In this document: in pieces, positions 1-18,683 of the stretch
Layout of the letters: every line of letters begins with the position of its first letter
Position numbering within the stretch: position 1 is the first letter of the stretch
Origin: Serinus canaria
Lineage: Eukaryota; Chordata; Aves; Passeriformes; Fringillidae
Length of the DNA: 64,000 nt
Direction: 5' to 3'
NCBI RefSeq assembly: GCF_022539315.1
Contig: NC_066328.1
Span: 3,146,621-3,210,620, forward strand
Translations under genes and position numbers: made by a program
The notes under the pieces: model-generated
Databases searched by the model: none
Told to the model about the DNA's origin: nothing
What the model saw: the letters and a program-made list of their open reading frames with translations, nothing else

Positions 1-776
1 TCCCATGGGACACAGCTCCATCTCTGTGGGACACAGCTCCCAGCCCCATCTCCCATGGGGCACAGCTCCATCTCTGTGGGACACAGCTCCCAGCCCCATC
101 TCCCATGGGACACAGCTCTATCTCTTGGGACACAGCTCCCAGCCCCATCTCCCATGGGACACAGCTCCCTCTCTGTGGGACACAGCTCCCAGCCCCATCT
201 CCCATGGGACACAGCTCCATCTCTGTGGGACACAGCTCCCAGCCCCATCTCCCATGGGACACAGCTCCATCTCTGTGGGACATGACTCCCAGCTCCATTT
301 CCCATGGGACACAGCTCCATCTCTGTGGGACATGACTCCCAGCTCCATTTCCCATGGGACACTAGCTCCAACTCTGTAGGACACCAGCTCCCACCCCCAT
401 CTCAATGGGATACCAGCTCCCAGCCCCATCTCCCATGGGACACAGCTCCATCTCCCATGGGACTCAGCTCCCAGCTCCATTTCCCATGGGACACAGCTCC
501 ATCTCTGTGGGACACAGCTCCCAGCCCCATCTCCCATGGGACACAGCTCCATCTCTGTGGGACACAGCTCCCAGCCCCATCTCCCATGGGACACAGCTCC
601 ATCTCCCATGGGACTCAGCTCCCAGCTCCATTTCCCATGGGACACCAGCTCCATCTCTGTGGGACACAGCTCCCAGCCCCATCTCCCATGGGACACAGCT
701 CCATCTCTGTGGGACACAGCTCCCAGCCCCATCTCCCATGGGACACAGCTCCATCTCTTGGGACACAGCTCCCAGT
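1..776. repeat. 50-bp-unit minisatellite (GSG1L intron 4)
   Basis: A tandem array of a 50-bp unit starting TCCCATGGGACACAGCTCCA runs from the first base to about 776, so it is cut by the window edge. Each unit is made of two related halves of about 24-26 bp sharing GGGACACAGCTCC, so the array is an older 25-mer doubled into a 50-mer. Roughly 15 units are present and most are nearly identical, which indicates recent expansion or homogenisation. Because the unit has few stop codons on either strand, it creates several long but meaningless open frames. It lies inside GSG1L intron 4. Confidence 0.95.
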
Positions 777-6365
<5,589 letters not shown>

Positions 6366-6494
6366 TTAAAGTTGGCAAAAATTAATTAGGAAATCAGGAA
6401 TGTCTAGGAGTAACTGGGTATTAGGAATTTTTTTAAAAAGTTCATTGGTTTTTGAGGTTACCAATTGTAATTTGGGGTTTTTTTAAGTTTTTAT

Positions 6495-6715
6495 CACATC
6501 TACTGTGTATTGGGAAAAATTTCTTTACTAAAAAAGTCACAAAGCACAGTCTGCCCAGGGGAGTAGCAGAGTCACCATCCCTGGAAGTGTTCAGAAAACA
6601 AGCAAAGGTGGCGTTTCCCAAAGTGGTTTGGGGGCATTGGGACATCTACCATAAAAGGTTGGCCTTAATGACTTTGGTGGTCTTTCCCAGCCTTAGTGAT
6701 TCTGTGGTTCACAGA
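6495..6715 (+). mobile_element. CR1 LINE 3' end remnant
   Basis: The sequence reads like the 3' end of an avian CR1 element: CATCCCTGGAAGTGTTCAG near 6578, then GGTTGGCCTTAATGACTTTG, GGTCTTTCCCAGCC and a terminal GTGATTCTGTGGTTC. CR1 copies typically end in such short ATTCTGTG-like repeats. It is 5'-truncated and diverged, and lies in the + direction inside GSG1L intron 2. Confidence 0.75.
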
Positions 6716-8599
6716 GTTTAAACTCAGCAAACCATGGCCCAAACTAAGAAAACCAGAAAAAGCAGTGAATGAAGATGTGAAAAGTGGCAGGGTGCTAAAG
6801 ACACTGCAGAAAGAACAAGCTGTTGCTTGTTCTTGCTCAGCTTGGCTACAGAACCTCTGTGGGTACGTGTGAGAACCTCTTAGCTCCTCTGAGCCAAGGC
6901 ACAGCTCACAGAATTTATTTCCCCACCTGTTCCACAGTTTAGATGAGCACAATCCACCACACAGGGAGGTGATGGCACAGGGTACCTGTGTGCTGCTGGG
7001 AGCTGGACAGCCTTGGATGCCTCTTTTCCACAAAGAAAATAAATTCAGTCCATGTTTTAAAATCCTTGCCACAGCCTAGTGCTGGGGGCTGTTATTAGAA
7101 ACAGCCCTGCAGGGTGGCTGGTCTCACACGGGGTGTTCTCACAGGGTTTGTGCCACAGGACTGGCCCAGAAATGGCCACAATTGCAGCAGGGTGGGCACA
7201 GATGTTGATAACATGCTCAGCTGAGGAGCTGCAGATGCAAAAATGCTTGGCTGGAGTTTCCTCAGCCCCTTGGTGCAGCACTGAGGGTCAGGGCGCTGCT
7301 GGAGCTCTGCAGGACTCGGGGCAGTGCTCAGGGCAGGGGCTCTGGGAGCACAGGGCGGTGCCCAGCAGGGACTGCTGCACCACCAGGAGATGATGTCACC
7401 TTTAGGAATTCCAGAGGCACAAAACCTCCAGCAGGATCTGCTGAGTCTTTGAAAGTCACCAAGCCATGGGGTAAATTGGAGAGGATGGGAACAGATGATA
7501 AGATTGAGTCCCTGCCCAATTTCCAATTGCTGTTTCAGCATGAGAATCTGCTCGAATTCTCCAGTACATTTGCTAACCTGATTGCTAGAGAATTCACCTG
7601 GAAACAATGAGCAGTGATGGAAAATTTCAGCCTAAGCAGTTGAAACATGGAAAGTTAAGCATCTGAAGACAATGGCTTATATTAGAAAATGTTAGCTGTA
7701 ACCATAGAGACTGCTACAGGCTTCACTTATATTAATACCTTCTCTCCTCACTGCCAGAGCACATGTGTGATAAAGCCCACAGTCCAGCTTATCAAACCAG
7801 ATATGCAGTCTCACTTTTATCAAATATTTGAGTGGCCTCTTGGTGACCAGGCTGATCCCAGCTCATATTTTGTCTGGGAATTCATCTTTCTAATTACATC
7901 TAATTAATATGTGCTATTTGTTGTTGCCACTGTAGCTGACCTTTTGAGTTCTTAAACCACACTACAGAGATAGCAATAAATAAAGCTTTTAATTGCTCAC
8001 AGTGGCTGTGTGTGCAATATTGCATCTATCAACAGCAAACAGCTGCTTATCTCACTCCTCTTAGTCAATTTGGTATCAGGCAACTCTTCCAAAAAGGAAT
8101 GCAAGTGAGAGAGAGCAGAAACAGCAGGGTTTAGGAGGGATTTTGCCTCATTTTCTCAAACCAGCAATGTTTATGATGAGAGAATGATGGAATGATTTGA
8201 GTTTGGAAGAATTAGCTGATGCAAACCTGACCCACAAACTGAGGCAGCAGAGAGCCCTAACTAATGAGCTGCAATTCATTCAGCCCACACTTGAAATATT
8301 AATGTACAGCACACCTGCCCAGGTGATTATTGCCCTGAGTCAAGCCTTGTGAACCCCCCTGGTGCTCTGTGCACACCAGGGCAGTGCTGAAACAGTGTCT
8401 GCAGCTCACCACTGTGGTGTGGCTCCACCTCTGCCTCCCTGGGGGAACATCTGGGCTCAAAGAGCTGCAGTCCATGGGGACCATCAGGCTGGTGTGCTCA
8501 GGTGTAGGGCCAAATCTCTTGGCTGTTTTTGTGAATGACCCACACAAAAGGAATTTTGCTTCTGGTGATCCTAAATAGGGAGGAGACCCTGAGTCCCTT

Positions 8600-8760
8600 G
8601 AGAATGGAGGGTCCTTAGAGATCTTGGCAGATTTGAGTGCGTCATCAACCAGATGACATCTAACAAGGACAAGTGCTGGGTTCTGCTCCTGGGCCAGGGT
8701 AATCCTGGAGGCACCTACAGAGAGGGGAACAAGGAGCTGGAGAGCAGCCCTGCAGGAGGG
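8600..8760 (+). mobile_element. CR1 LINE remnant (end of RT region)
   Basis: The stretch GACAAGTGCTGGGTTCTGCT CCTGGGCCAGGG and the following GAGCTGGAGAGCAGCCCTGC ... GATCTGGGGG match the familiar CR1 order (KCRVLHLG ... LESCP ... DLGVLVD in the reading frame). It is broken and has no intact frame. It runs directly into the minisatellite at 8762. Confidence 0.65.
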
Positions 8761-8761
8761 A

Positions 8762-8886
8762 TCTGGGGGTTTGGTTGATGGTCTTGGGGGTTGGGTTGAT
8801 GATTTTGGGGGTTTGGTTGATGTTCTGGGGGTTTGGTTGATGGTCTTGGAGGTGTGGTTGATGGCTCTGGGGGTTCAGGTGATGTA
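8762..8886 (+). repeat. ~21-bp minisatellite grown from a CR1 segment
   Basis: There are about six units of roughly 21 bp with the core CTGGGGGTTTGGTTGATGGT. The first unit continues directly from the CR1 phrase GATCTGGGGGT..GGTTGA, so the array seems to have expanded from that element. The units are diverged from each other, and the strand shown is G/T-rich. Confidence 0.8.
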
Positions 8887-11800
8887 CTCAGCTCTGTATA
8901 TGCACACCCTACCTGCTGCCCACCTCTGGCCCAGGGCCTGAAGCTGGTGCTGCAGGCACCAGTGCAGTGGTTTTGGAAGGAGCAGGGATTTGGGGAGGTG
9001 CACGTGTCCCTGTGGGAGCACCTGGCTTTGTGTGTCCATTGCAAGGGGACATGCTCAGAGGGACAGGAGGGCTCTGGGAGCTGAGCCTGGGGGGGCTGGG
9101 GCCAGCTGGTGTCCTTTATCCTCCTAAGGAAGGAGAAAGGAGCAGGAGGGAGGAACACCTGTCTGTGTGGCTGGTGTCACAGGGAGTGCTTTGGCTTCCC
9201 TTCCAAAGGGCTGGGATAAGAGTGGCTTTGCCAGCAGGATCACCCTTCAAGGAAATGATGAAAAGCTCAATGAGACATGAGTTTTGCTCTCCTGTAAATC
9301 CTTTTTCTGATGAGACACAAAGGCTGGGTGAGTTTGCTGTGGGAGGCATAGTCAATTACTGCTTTTCTGGGGCCCTGTTCATATCTACCAAGGAACTCTC
9401 TTGTCTTATTCCATGGTGTTACTGAATACCTGCTCTGAGCCTTTTGTTTAGTGCATCTAATGTGGGGAAAGGCAAGTCCCACATGCTGTGTTTGGATAGT
9501 TCTATGTCCTGTCCTGCTTCTCTGATTTTGAATTTCATCTGAAATAATAATACCCAGAAAATGCAACCTGTGTATGAATTTTGGATTTTCCTGTGGCTGC
9601 CTGAAGGAGAACAGTTGCTTCAGGTTATTAATTCAGGAGACAGAGTCTTTCTGTTCTGTGCTGATGGTGAAGTGATCTCCCACTGCTCCTCTCTCAACAT
9701 GAGATTCATGAGGCAGTCACTTGGCATCACTTCTACTCACAACCTCTTACAGCCTCCTTCCTGCAAAGCAGAGAGCTCCTTCTCTTGAGAGGACCTCAGT
9801 CATTCCAGGTGACAGGGAAGAAGATCTCCAGGGTATTTTTCTCTTTTCCAATCTTCCCTGCTGTCATCTTTTCTGTCTGCTTACTCCCCTCCAGCCTGTG
9901 TCCTCTGCCCCAGGGATCTGTCTGGCCCAACTCAGCTTCTATGAAAATCTCTCCTTCAGAAGAGTCAGGACTTGGTTCACTTGGAGAGTTCCACCTGGAT
10001 GGCCTGTACCTGAGGCTCTGTACTCTCATCAATCAGCAGACTGCTCTCATCTTTTGGTCTCCATCCTGTTTATTCATGTTTGTTTGTCCAACAAACCCAC
10101 TCTGCCTGTGCAGAGAAGGGGCTGGGGAGGAGCTCAGCTGGGATGTGCCTCTGTGCCAAGGACATTCCAATGTGAGACCTCCCAGGAAAGGAGAGCCTTG
10201 CACTTTAAAGCAAAAGCAAGCCCATAGTGGGTTCAGTGGCACTCCCACGCACACCAGGGTGGAGATGTGTGGAGCAGCCCACCCAGCATGCAAGCACCAG
10301 GACACCATGTGTTCAGCCCATCTTTCCAGGATTCCCTGGAATAATGCAGAGGATGACAGCTGTCAAGTCCCCCTCATGCCTGCTGGGCTTTTTTTAGGTG
10401 AGAAAATCGTGCTGGGTTTGCATGTTCCCTTCTGTGCTGGCCAGGAGCTGGCAGGGACCTGTCTCGCTGTCCTGTCACTCTCTGTGGAACCTCAACTTGT
10501 TGTCCTGTGCCTGGGCCCATCCTGGTGTCTGAAAGCTGCAGGAGGGTGGGCACTGTGATCTGGATTAACACTGACATCTGTACCATCAACACCTCCTGTC
10601 CTAACACACCTTCTCCTGTTTTTGTCCTTGGTGCTTCTCCCCCAGCCAGTCTGTCACCCCTCAGCAGTGTTGCTGACAATGACAGAGCCACTTCTGGGCA
10701 CTGTGGGACATTTTGGATCTTTGCTCCCACCCACAGATAGGCTGTATGTCCCAGGTGGGGTTGCTCTGATTGCTCACAGACTGTGAGGCTTTTCCTGGAG
10801 GAAAAAGGGGTCACCAGCTTCAGTCACCTGTGAAGAAAAATCCCTGAAAGTGCAGGACACGGGTTCAGCTTCTCACCCAGAATTTGAGGTTAAAAAGCTG
10901 TGACTCACCAAAAGATTTCACATAAATCAACCTATATCATAGGGCTCCTGCATCAGAAGGAATCATATCACATTCATATCATCTGATCTCATGGCAGGAA
11001 GAAGATCAGTGCAGTAGCTGGGACAATAAAGAACTCTGTGTCTCTGAGGTTTGTTGTCTCCTAACCAGTGTGTGAGAGACTGTTTTCTCATGGAGCTCAT
11101 GGTGGGACCTCCAGTGTCACCTCCTCAAGGCCTCAGGCCCTGCAGCAGCACTGTTACAAGGAAATAATTTTCCAGCACTCTCCAGTGAAGGGAACATACT
11201 CTTCATTATGGCTGGGAGGAGAACTGTTACCCACAAGATCCCTGGGGTTTAGGCACTCAGGTACTCCATGAGCCATCTGGCAGGATCAGTCCCTTGCCCT
11301 TCTGGCTGACAGCAGAGAGCAGCAGCATTTTGAAAGAAGATCCACAGGTCTGGGTGCATCTCTGTACAGTGGTGATCAACTCGAGTGCGTCTGCCTGAAC
11401 TGAGATGTTAGAAAAGGGACATTGCAGACAGTCCTGGAGGGATCAAACAAATGGAACATTTCTTCTGATAGTGAGAGAAAGAATCTTTACCTCAGCCTGC
11501 AATGAGTCTCACAAAGCTCTTCCCAGAACCTGAAACCGTTTCAGGTCAGCCCTGGACACTGAGGAAGGAATGGCCACCTCTCACCACTGAGTCAGGGAGC
11601 TCCAGTGCTGAGCTTCCTGTGGAACAGGGATTCTGATAAAAGCCATGGGAATTCTGCTCAGCAGAACTCGAGGCATTCAGTGAGTTCCTGATGAAAGAAC
11701 CCAAAGAACAGCCCTGTTAATGACTTCCAGGAGGTTTGAGCTGAGTTCGCTTGATACCCAAAGTTCATTCCTTGTTCAAATCCACTGCCATTTCCTGACA

Positions 11801-13882
11801 CAGAACAGGAACAGTTCACTCCATCTTCTCCATGAGAGAGCTCTGTTTAATCAGAGCCATGTCAAGCCTGACACGTTCTGTGCTCCTTCCCCACAAAATC
11901 CCAGGATGATTCTTGTGTTGCATTATTAAAACCATGCTCAGGCTTGTTAGCAGTTTGGATTGAAACCCCAAGAACTTGGATGACATCTGAATGGGATTAT
12001 GTGCAGGATGATAAAGAAACATTTCCTGCTGTTTCTGGAATGCCAGAGTTCCATAATTTCAATTCCTGTTGAGTTTTTGAGATTAATGAGTCCAACAAAC
12101 CAGTTCTGGAGAGTTTAAATCACATCTATACTTCCTACCACCTACAGTCACATGCAGCCATGGAGTTTGATGCATACTTGTCAAATCAGAAAAGCTGAGT
12201 TTTGGTGCCAGCTCACTATGCTAACAGGATCTGATGGCAGATTCTGAGGTCCTGTCTCCAGATGAAATGATGAAATCCTCTTCTGGATGCTCCTTCAGGC
12301 TGGCCAGGCCATGGGAATGACTGTCAAGGATCCAGTGTTGGTGCATATTCTCAAAGAAACACTGAAGAGGTGGCCAACACAGGAATTGCTGGGTGACTTC
12401 AAAGCATTTTGAATCCATAAACATGAGCTGTTTGCTCTTAAAGGATTTCTTCAGGGAAAGTCATATTGCTATTCCTGAAGGATGATGCTGAGTCATGTTA
12501 ACCATGTTATACCCAGCAAAGGCAGGGATTGTGTGCCTGGAAATGTTTGTCATGCATTTTGGAGAGTGGCTTGGAAATTATCCAGCACAAAGAAGCCCAT
12601 AAATGAATGTATTGCCTACTATGCTGTGTGACACTGCCTGCTGAAAGGCCAGCCTTCCTGAGCAGTGCCCAAGAAGAAATGGTCTGGAATCTGTATTGAT
12701 TTCTGAGGGCCCTTTCAGACAGAAAATTAGCTTCCTAATTGAGGCAGGCTCACATTCAGAATGCCTCAGTGGGAATTCATCCTCCTTAGGAACACCCACT
12801 GCCTCAGCCTGTGCTCCCTGTGGATCTGTGGCTGCTGCATTCTGGCCCTTCCCAGAGCAGAGCTGCCCTCCTGGAGTTGGAGCTGCCCAAAGCAGCCTCA
12901 CCTGAGCTGTCACACTCTGCCACGCTGTCCCTGAGCCAGTGACCAGGATAGACAATGCTGCAGGCAGCCAGAGAGCTCTGGGAGAGCTTTGGAGCTCCCC
13001 ATAACTCAGTGTCACATGTCTGCCCTGAGAGCCAGGGTCTGTCTGAGCTATGGTGTGACACCAGCTCCAGCCACTCCTCTGCCAGTTCAGCCCTGAGCTG
13101 TCTGACAGAGTCTGATGGGCAAGTAGGAGCTTTAGGGGGTTTTGTGCATCACAGTTCATCATATGACAAAACCCCTTCTGTCTGCTCAAAGCAGTGGAGC
13201 TGAGCAATGTGTGCTCCTAAATAACCACTGAGATCCTCGTGCCTGACTGAGGACAAACCAGGAGCATGGCACTTGAAGGACAAGCCAGTGCTGCATTGTG
13301 GAGCAGCTGAGGAGACACCAGTGTCCAAGCAATGCTCTCCTGGAGAGTGTGGAACCTCCTCACCTCCCCACTGGCAGCTGCTAACCCAGACACTGCTGCT
13401 GCTGCCTGGGGGAGAAAGTGCTGCTCTCACCCGGTGCTTCACAGCCATTGTCCTCAAGGTCCCTGAACTGCCAAAAAACCCCGGGAAACCACAAGAGGCT
13501 GTGAGAAGTCACCTAGACAGGTGTCACCCCATGTGGGATGAGAAGAGCCATGTCTGAGGGCCAGCCCTGGTTCTGGGACTGTGGACTTGCACCCTGCAGG
13601 TGTTATCTTTTCTTTGTGCAAAAACATTTCATTCTCCTCCTTGGTCAGCCAGGCACATGGGGAGATGTTACCCTTGCTCATGTTAGCAGCAACAAAAAGT
13701 TCTGCTCGTGTGGTCTTCTAGTCTTTGCTGTCCCTGTGTTTTTTCTTGACTCATTGCTCTGCTTTTTCAGCCTTAGTGACTTTGTTGGAACTGACACCTG
13801 GACCTCACTTAAATCTCTCTTCTCCAAGAGGGAAGAGAGGAAACAATAAGGGCAAATGGGCACCCACTGAGAAATGCTGTGC

Positions 13883-13940
13883 ACATTGAGCTGGCCTTAC
13901 TGCTCTTACACATTGAAGAGCAGTAAGGCCAGCTCCATGT
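13883..13940. repeat. Near-perfect 25-bp inverted repeat (hairpin) with 8-nt loop
   Basis: The arm at 13888-13907 (GAGCTGGCCTTACTGCTCTT) is perfectly complementary to 13916-13935, separated by the 8-base loop 13908-13915. Extending outward to 13883 and 13940 gives 24 of 25 paired positions. It is in GSG1L intron 2. No flanking terminal repeats or target duplications of a transposon are evident. It could be a template-switch palindrome or a short hairpin RNA; nothing in the sequence decides between these. Confidence 0.9.
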
Positions 13941-16900
13941 AAACCTCACTCTCTCTTCCAGTGCCATTCGGGTGGGTTTAGTCATCTGCTCTTCTCTGCC
14001 ACTCCAACACTGGGAATTCCAAGCCAGAAATGCTGGAGTGATCGATACAAAATGGTGAGGAGAGTGAACCCTGAGCATGTTGTTGTGGCTGGCAGCGGGC
14101 TGAGCGCTGCTGGTTAATGCGTCACGGCAGAGCCGACCATCTGCCCGTCCTCTCGTGCTGCAGAGAGGCACAGCACAGAGCCACCAGAGACACTGCAAGC
14201 CTCCTGACCCTAAATGCCACCTGAGCTACCTAAAGCTGCCTGCTCCAGTCAACTGAATCGGGCAGCAAGGGTAGAAAAAGGGCTGGCACCCAGACAGGGA
14301 CTGCACCTTGCAGAACATGGGAAACCAGAGGAGGAATACCTGACACTTCTGAGGGGAGGGAGGAAAAGCTGTGTTTTGGTTTTGTTTAGCTTTAGCTCTT
14401 GGTTAGTTTCTTTATTTTGGAAGGTGAGGTGGAGCAGTGACTCATAAAATGATTCTCTTCTATGCGATGATGGCTTTGGATGGCTTTGGCATCGAGCAGA
14501 TTGAATCCTGTGTGTGGTACTGAGCAGACTGTGGGATATCTTTGTATCCATAATCTCTTTTTCCTGGTGTGGTAGTAATATAATGAGTAGAGCAAGAGAG
14601 TGGAAAAGATGATGAAAAATACTCTAAAAGAGAATTATCCCACATGCCTTGCTAAATATATTTGGGCTCAGTGTTTCCCTTTGAAGACCACCAGTGCAGG
14701 GCCTGTGATGTACTTCCACCCTCAGCACTGGGCTGAGAAATGAATGATGTTCAGACCAGAGCTCTCCACATCTTTGGCATCCCCAGTGTGAAAAACAAGA
14801 CAGTTTCCTCCTTCAGTAATTAGGAATTTAGCTGTAATTCTTCTGGTAAGAATGGTTTCATCTTTGTATGTCTAATTGCCCTTTAAAACTAACTTCAGTG
14901 ATTCATAACAGAAGTGTAAGAAAACACAGATAAAATACAAGTAGCACATTTTTTCCTGCATACTTAATCATAGCTCTCCTGTGAGAAGTGCACAGGTATT
15001 TGTCTGTGTGGGTATGGATTTACCCCACTGCAGATATATGAACAGTAATGCAATAGGAAGTATTCAAGAAGAATATAGAGCCTGATTTGGAAAGTGTACA
15101 GTTCTTTTGGGAGACCCAGTTACATTTCTTTTTACAGAGGCAGGTCTCTAAGTGCTCCTCTTTGAAAATTGATCCTCTTTTTTTCCTCTTAGGAACATCT
15201 ACCCAGTACATAAAAAAGGAGGTTTGTTTTTCACTTGGCTGTTACAAGTCTCGTTTGTCTCTTTTCTAGCCTCAAATCTGCTCTGCCTTGTCCTTCTCAC
15301 CCAAACAAGTATTTCCCTATTTTTGACCATAAATGTCACTTTTCTATCTATGTCTTTAAATTTTATTGTCAGTGCTTTGAGCTGGGGCTGGCAGGGGAGG
15401 GATGAGAGGTGCTCACAGGGAGCTGCAGGTGGATTCATCATGAGTACTTGTGGTGGCATGGTGACTTCTTGTTTTGTTCTTTGGTTCCTACGATGATCCT
15501 AATATTTCTTTTTCATCTTAATCTCTGCAGAGCAGTGAATTAATGTTTTCATAGAAGTGTCTGTCATCGCCCAAGAACTCTATCCTGAGGGGAAAAGCTA
15601 ATTCAGAACCCATCACTATATATGTAAAGGTAGGATGACTCCTCATCTTCCCCACTTGGCATTTATCAACACTGATCATTATCTGCCATTTGCTCTCAGT
15701 CACTCAGTTTGTGCATGCTTCAGAGGCCTGCAGTGTATCCAGTGGTTTTCAGGCTTTCAAGCTTCAGTTGTCCTTTAAGCTGAACATTTTCATGTATTTT
15801 AAGCAGCTCTTGCTTTTCTTGGGTTCCCTTCTTCACAAATTCTAAACCCACTCTTATTGCTTCTGAAGGATGCTGAATCTGCCATACAAGCCATACAGGG
15901 ACCTCTTAGTAACATTTTGAATCAAGTGCAGGGGTAAGTCAAGAGTAACAAGCTTCCCACTAATTTCTCCATGCTCACATCCAAATTTTGTCTCTACATC
16001 ATCCATAACATTTCTTGGTCTGTGCATGGTGTTTTACTCAGCTCCTACTGTTTTGTTTTCAGTCCTTACACCTTCTCTGCTATCAGGTTTAACCCTGCTG
16101 TCTCTGAAGCTGTCCCAAGAGGTGATCACTAACATAATTCTGCATTTTTTATCTGAACATGGAATCCATCCACAGAGATTGTGTTGCTCATTAATGACAT
16201 TACCTTGTTATTCTGATTCAGCTTTAGTACATGACATCTGCTTTGTCTTTCAGTGTAATCAGCAACAAGACGTTATTGTCCCTCTAATTATCTTTCTCCC
16301 ATCAAATTTCTGCTACACCTATTATGTCAGGATCCATTAAAATCAGGCATCTAGTTTTTCTGTTCTCATTAATTGCTGTTGGAGTGCTGGTCTAGGAGCA
16401 TGTACAGAACTGGCTTAGCTTTCTCTTTTTTCTGTGCTGTGTTTAGGTGAGACTTGATTTGTTTACTTGCTGTTTGCCATGTGCTACTTCAGCTCTGCCA
16501 GCCACTTTTTAGGCAATGCAGAATTGTTATTGCTTCATCTCTCCAGGATGCACCACCACAGGCTGTGTAGAGGATGTTCAGGAGGCACCTCCTACCTCTG
16601 CCAGGCCAGTCCCTCATTTAAAAGCTTCCCTGTAAGATTTTGGACTGTTCAATGTTCACCAGCCATGAGCATTTTCCTTCTGCAGGGTTTTGCCTTGCCT
16701 CAGCCTCTGTGGTCTCTGAAAAGCCTGGTTTATTTTGTGTGTGTGAATTTATCAGCAGGTAGGATGCAGTGCAATGCAGGCAGCTGCTGGTGGCCTGCTG
16801 CCTTGCCATTCCTTGTGGGAATTGTTCCACAAAATCAGGTACCACAGAGCCCTGGAGTAAGCTGGCCAGGCTGCAGCACACCTGTGAGGAGCCTGCCCTG

Positions 16901-18626
16901 GGAATCCTGCCCTGTGTTTGTGTGGCCATCTCAAAGCTCTGAGCCAGCACTGACATTTGAGCCTGTTCCTGCAGCACTTCCCCACAGGCTGCTCAGGCCA
17001 GAGCCCCTCATCTCCAGCTCTGGTCACTCCAGGTGCTTGCAAAGTGCCAGCCTCCCCCAGCACCATCCCAGGAACTGCTGGGGGCACCACATTTCCTGCA
17101 AAGCCCTGCTCTTCTCCAGCAAAATGCTTCCAGCACAAGTGCTGCTTCCAGCTGATTCCTCTTGCCCAAGGAGTTGGGCTGGGCTCATCCTCTGGCTGAG
17201 AGCTGGCAGTGATGCATGCAGAGAGGGATGCAGGAGCTGCAATTCCCACACAGCAGGGGGAGGAACACCTGTGGGTGTGTTCAGCTGTGGTGTTATGGTC
17301 ACTGAAACCTTTTATCTGATCATTTATTTTGCTCTCCATTGTGGTGTCATGGTTCCCCTTCTTCACAACTTATAAAACCACAGCTTTTAAAACCACTTTC
17401 CCCACAATTTTTGGTCTTGGTTTCTTCCTTTTGAATGCATCCTCCGTGGCCTCTTAGGATTTTTCCTGGGCAGAGATTTGAGGCCATGGGAATGGGATGA
17501 CAGAAGATGCCATGGGAGGAGGAAGAGTGTGGTGAGGAGTGTGCCAGCCTCAGTGTCCTGGTGGGGCACCACAGAAGTGTCTGCCCCTTGCTGAATAAAT
17601 CACCCTTTTCTTCCTCAGGCAGCAACAAAACTTTGATGAAGTTCTGTGGAGAATATCCCAGAAGAAATTGAGAACTGAAATATCAGGTCCAGCCTACTTT
17701 GACAGCTCCCTTCCAACTGCTTTTGGAAATATTTGCTGTCTTTTTGCTCGTGTCTGGACTGAAAATTAGAGCACTTTGTGGGCCCCAACATCTGCTCAGT
17801 GAGAGCCCATTAAAAGCCTGGCCACTGTAACCAGCTATTGCTCTATCATTTTTATCAATAGCAAATGTAAACTCTCATAGGAAAATGTGGTTTTTTTCTT
17901 CCAGTTAATATCTACCATCATGAAGCTGATTTTGTTAAGCAGCTTTGGCACTAAGAACCAGCAACAGCTAATAAATTCAATGTTAGGCTTATGAGGTTCT
18001 GACAGATTGCTGGCAGCTGCCTTAAATGCAGGAAAAAGCTCTCCTAGTGTGGGTTGGAAATGCTTATTTATACCATACTGTGGGTCTGTTTGCCCCAAAT
18101 TTTGCTGCCTCCTTTTAGTAGATGTCATTGGTGAGATATATGACAAGGGTACAATAACTGATCAGAGATGCATTTTCCAGCTACACTGGAGATCAGCACT
18201 AATGCATAAAGAGAGGAAGCTCAGCCATAAACCATGAGACTTTTACTGTAAAAATTTTCACTTATGAATGCAAGGCTTGTGGTAAGGATGTGACTAGACC
18301 TCATCATGGATGGTTTTATTTACTGTGAGTTTTTATGGTAGTTCTTTTTCTATATCAGAGGGTTTTAAATAATCTGCAGGAGTTTAACACCACCTTGCTG
18401 TTAATTGGTGGTGGACCCAAGCAAAGATGGGCTGTGCAACTACACTGAGTGTGTTCTTAGCATGCCTTAAAAGTGAAAGTTGATGTGCTCAGAAAAAGGC
18501 ATGGGCTTCAAGAGCCTCCATTTAGCTTAAAAGCTGGTCAGACAGGGATCCTCTTTGGGCCAGGAAAAACCAACTAAAAGGAAAACTTTGGGAAACCTGA
18601 GTGCTCAGCTGGAGTAATGGAGCTTG

Positions 18627-18683
18627 TATTGCAGAGACGTTTCAGGTAAACAAAATTGCAGAGACATTTCAGATAAACAACCA
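18627..18683. repeat. Two-copy tandem repeat, ~28 bp
   Basis: The phrase ATTGCAGAGACGTTTCAGGT AAACAAA is followed at once by ATTGCAGAGACATTTCAGAT AAACAA. It is a small local duplication in GSG1L intron 2 with no other significance visible. Confidence 0.75.

Noticed and set aside
118..732. A 204-codon open frame on the minus strand and several overlapping ones on the plus strand at the left edge
   Set aside because: They are read-through of the 50-bp minisatellite, which lacks stops on both strands. Mutually overlapping frames with the same short phrase do not indicate a protein.
9785..10558. The longest-looking plus-strand frame in its region (257 codons)
   Set aside because: It begins on TTG, has no domain or signal, lies within a GSG1L intron, and has no splice or homology support.
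12578..13207. A 209-codon minus-strand frame
   Set aside because: No recognisable domain; it is overlapped by other open frames in both directions and has no exon-like borders matching a gene.
16467..17375. A 302-codon plus-strand frame
   Set aside because: It begins on TTG, overlaps a 204-codon frame on the other strand, and resembles no protein known to me. It is treated as chance openness in GC-balanced intron sequence.
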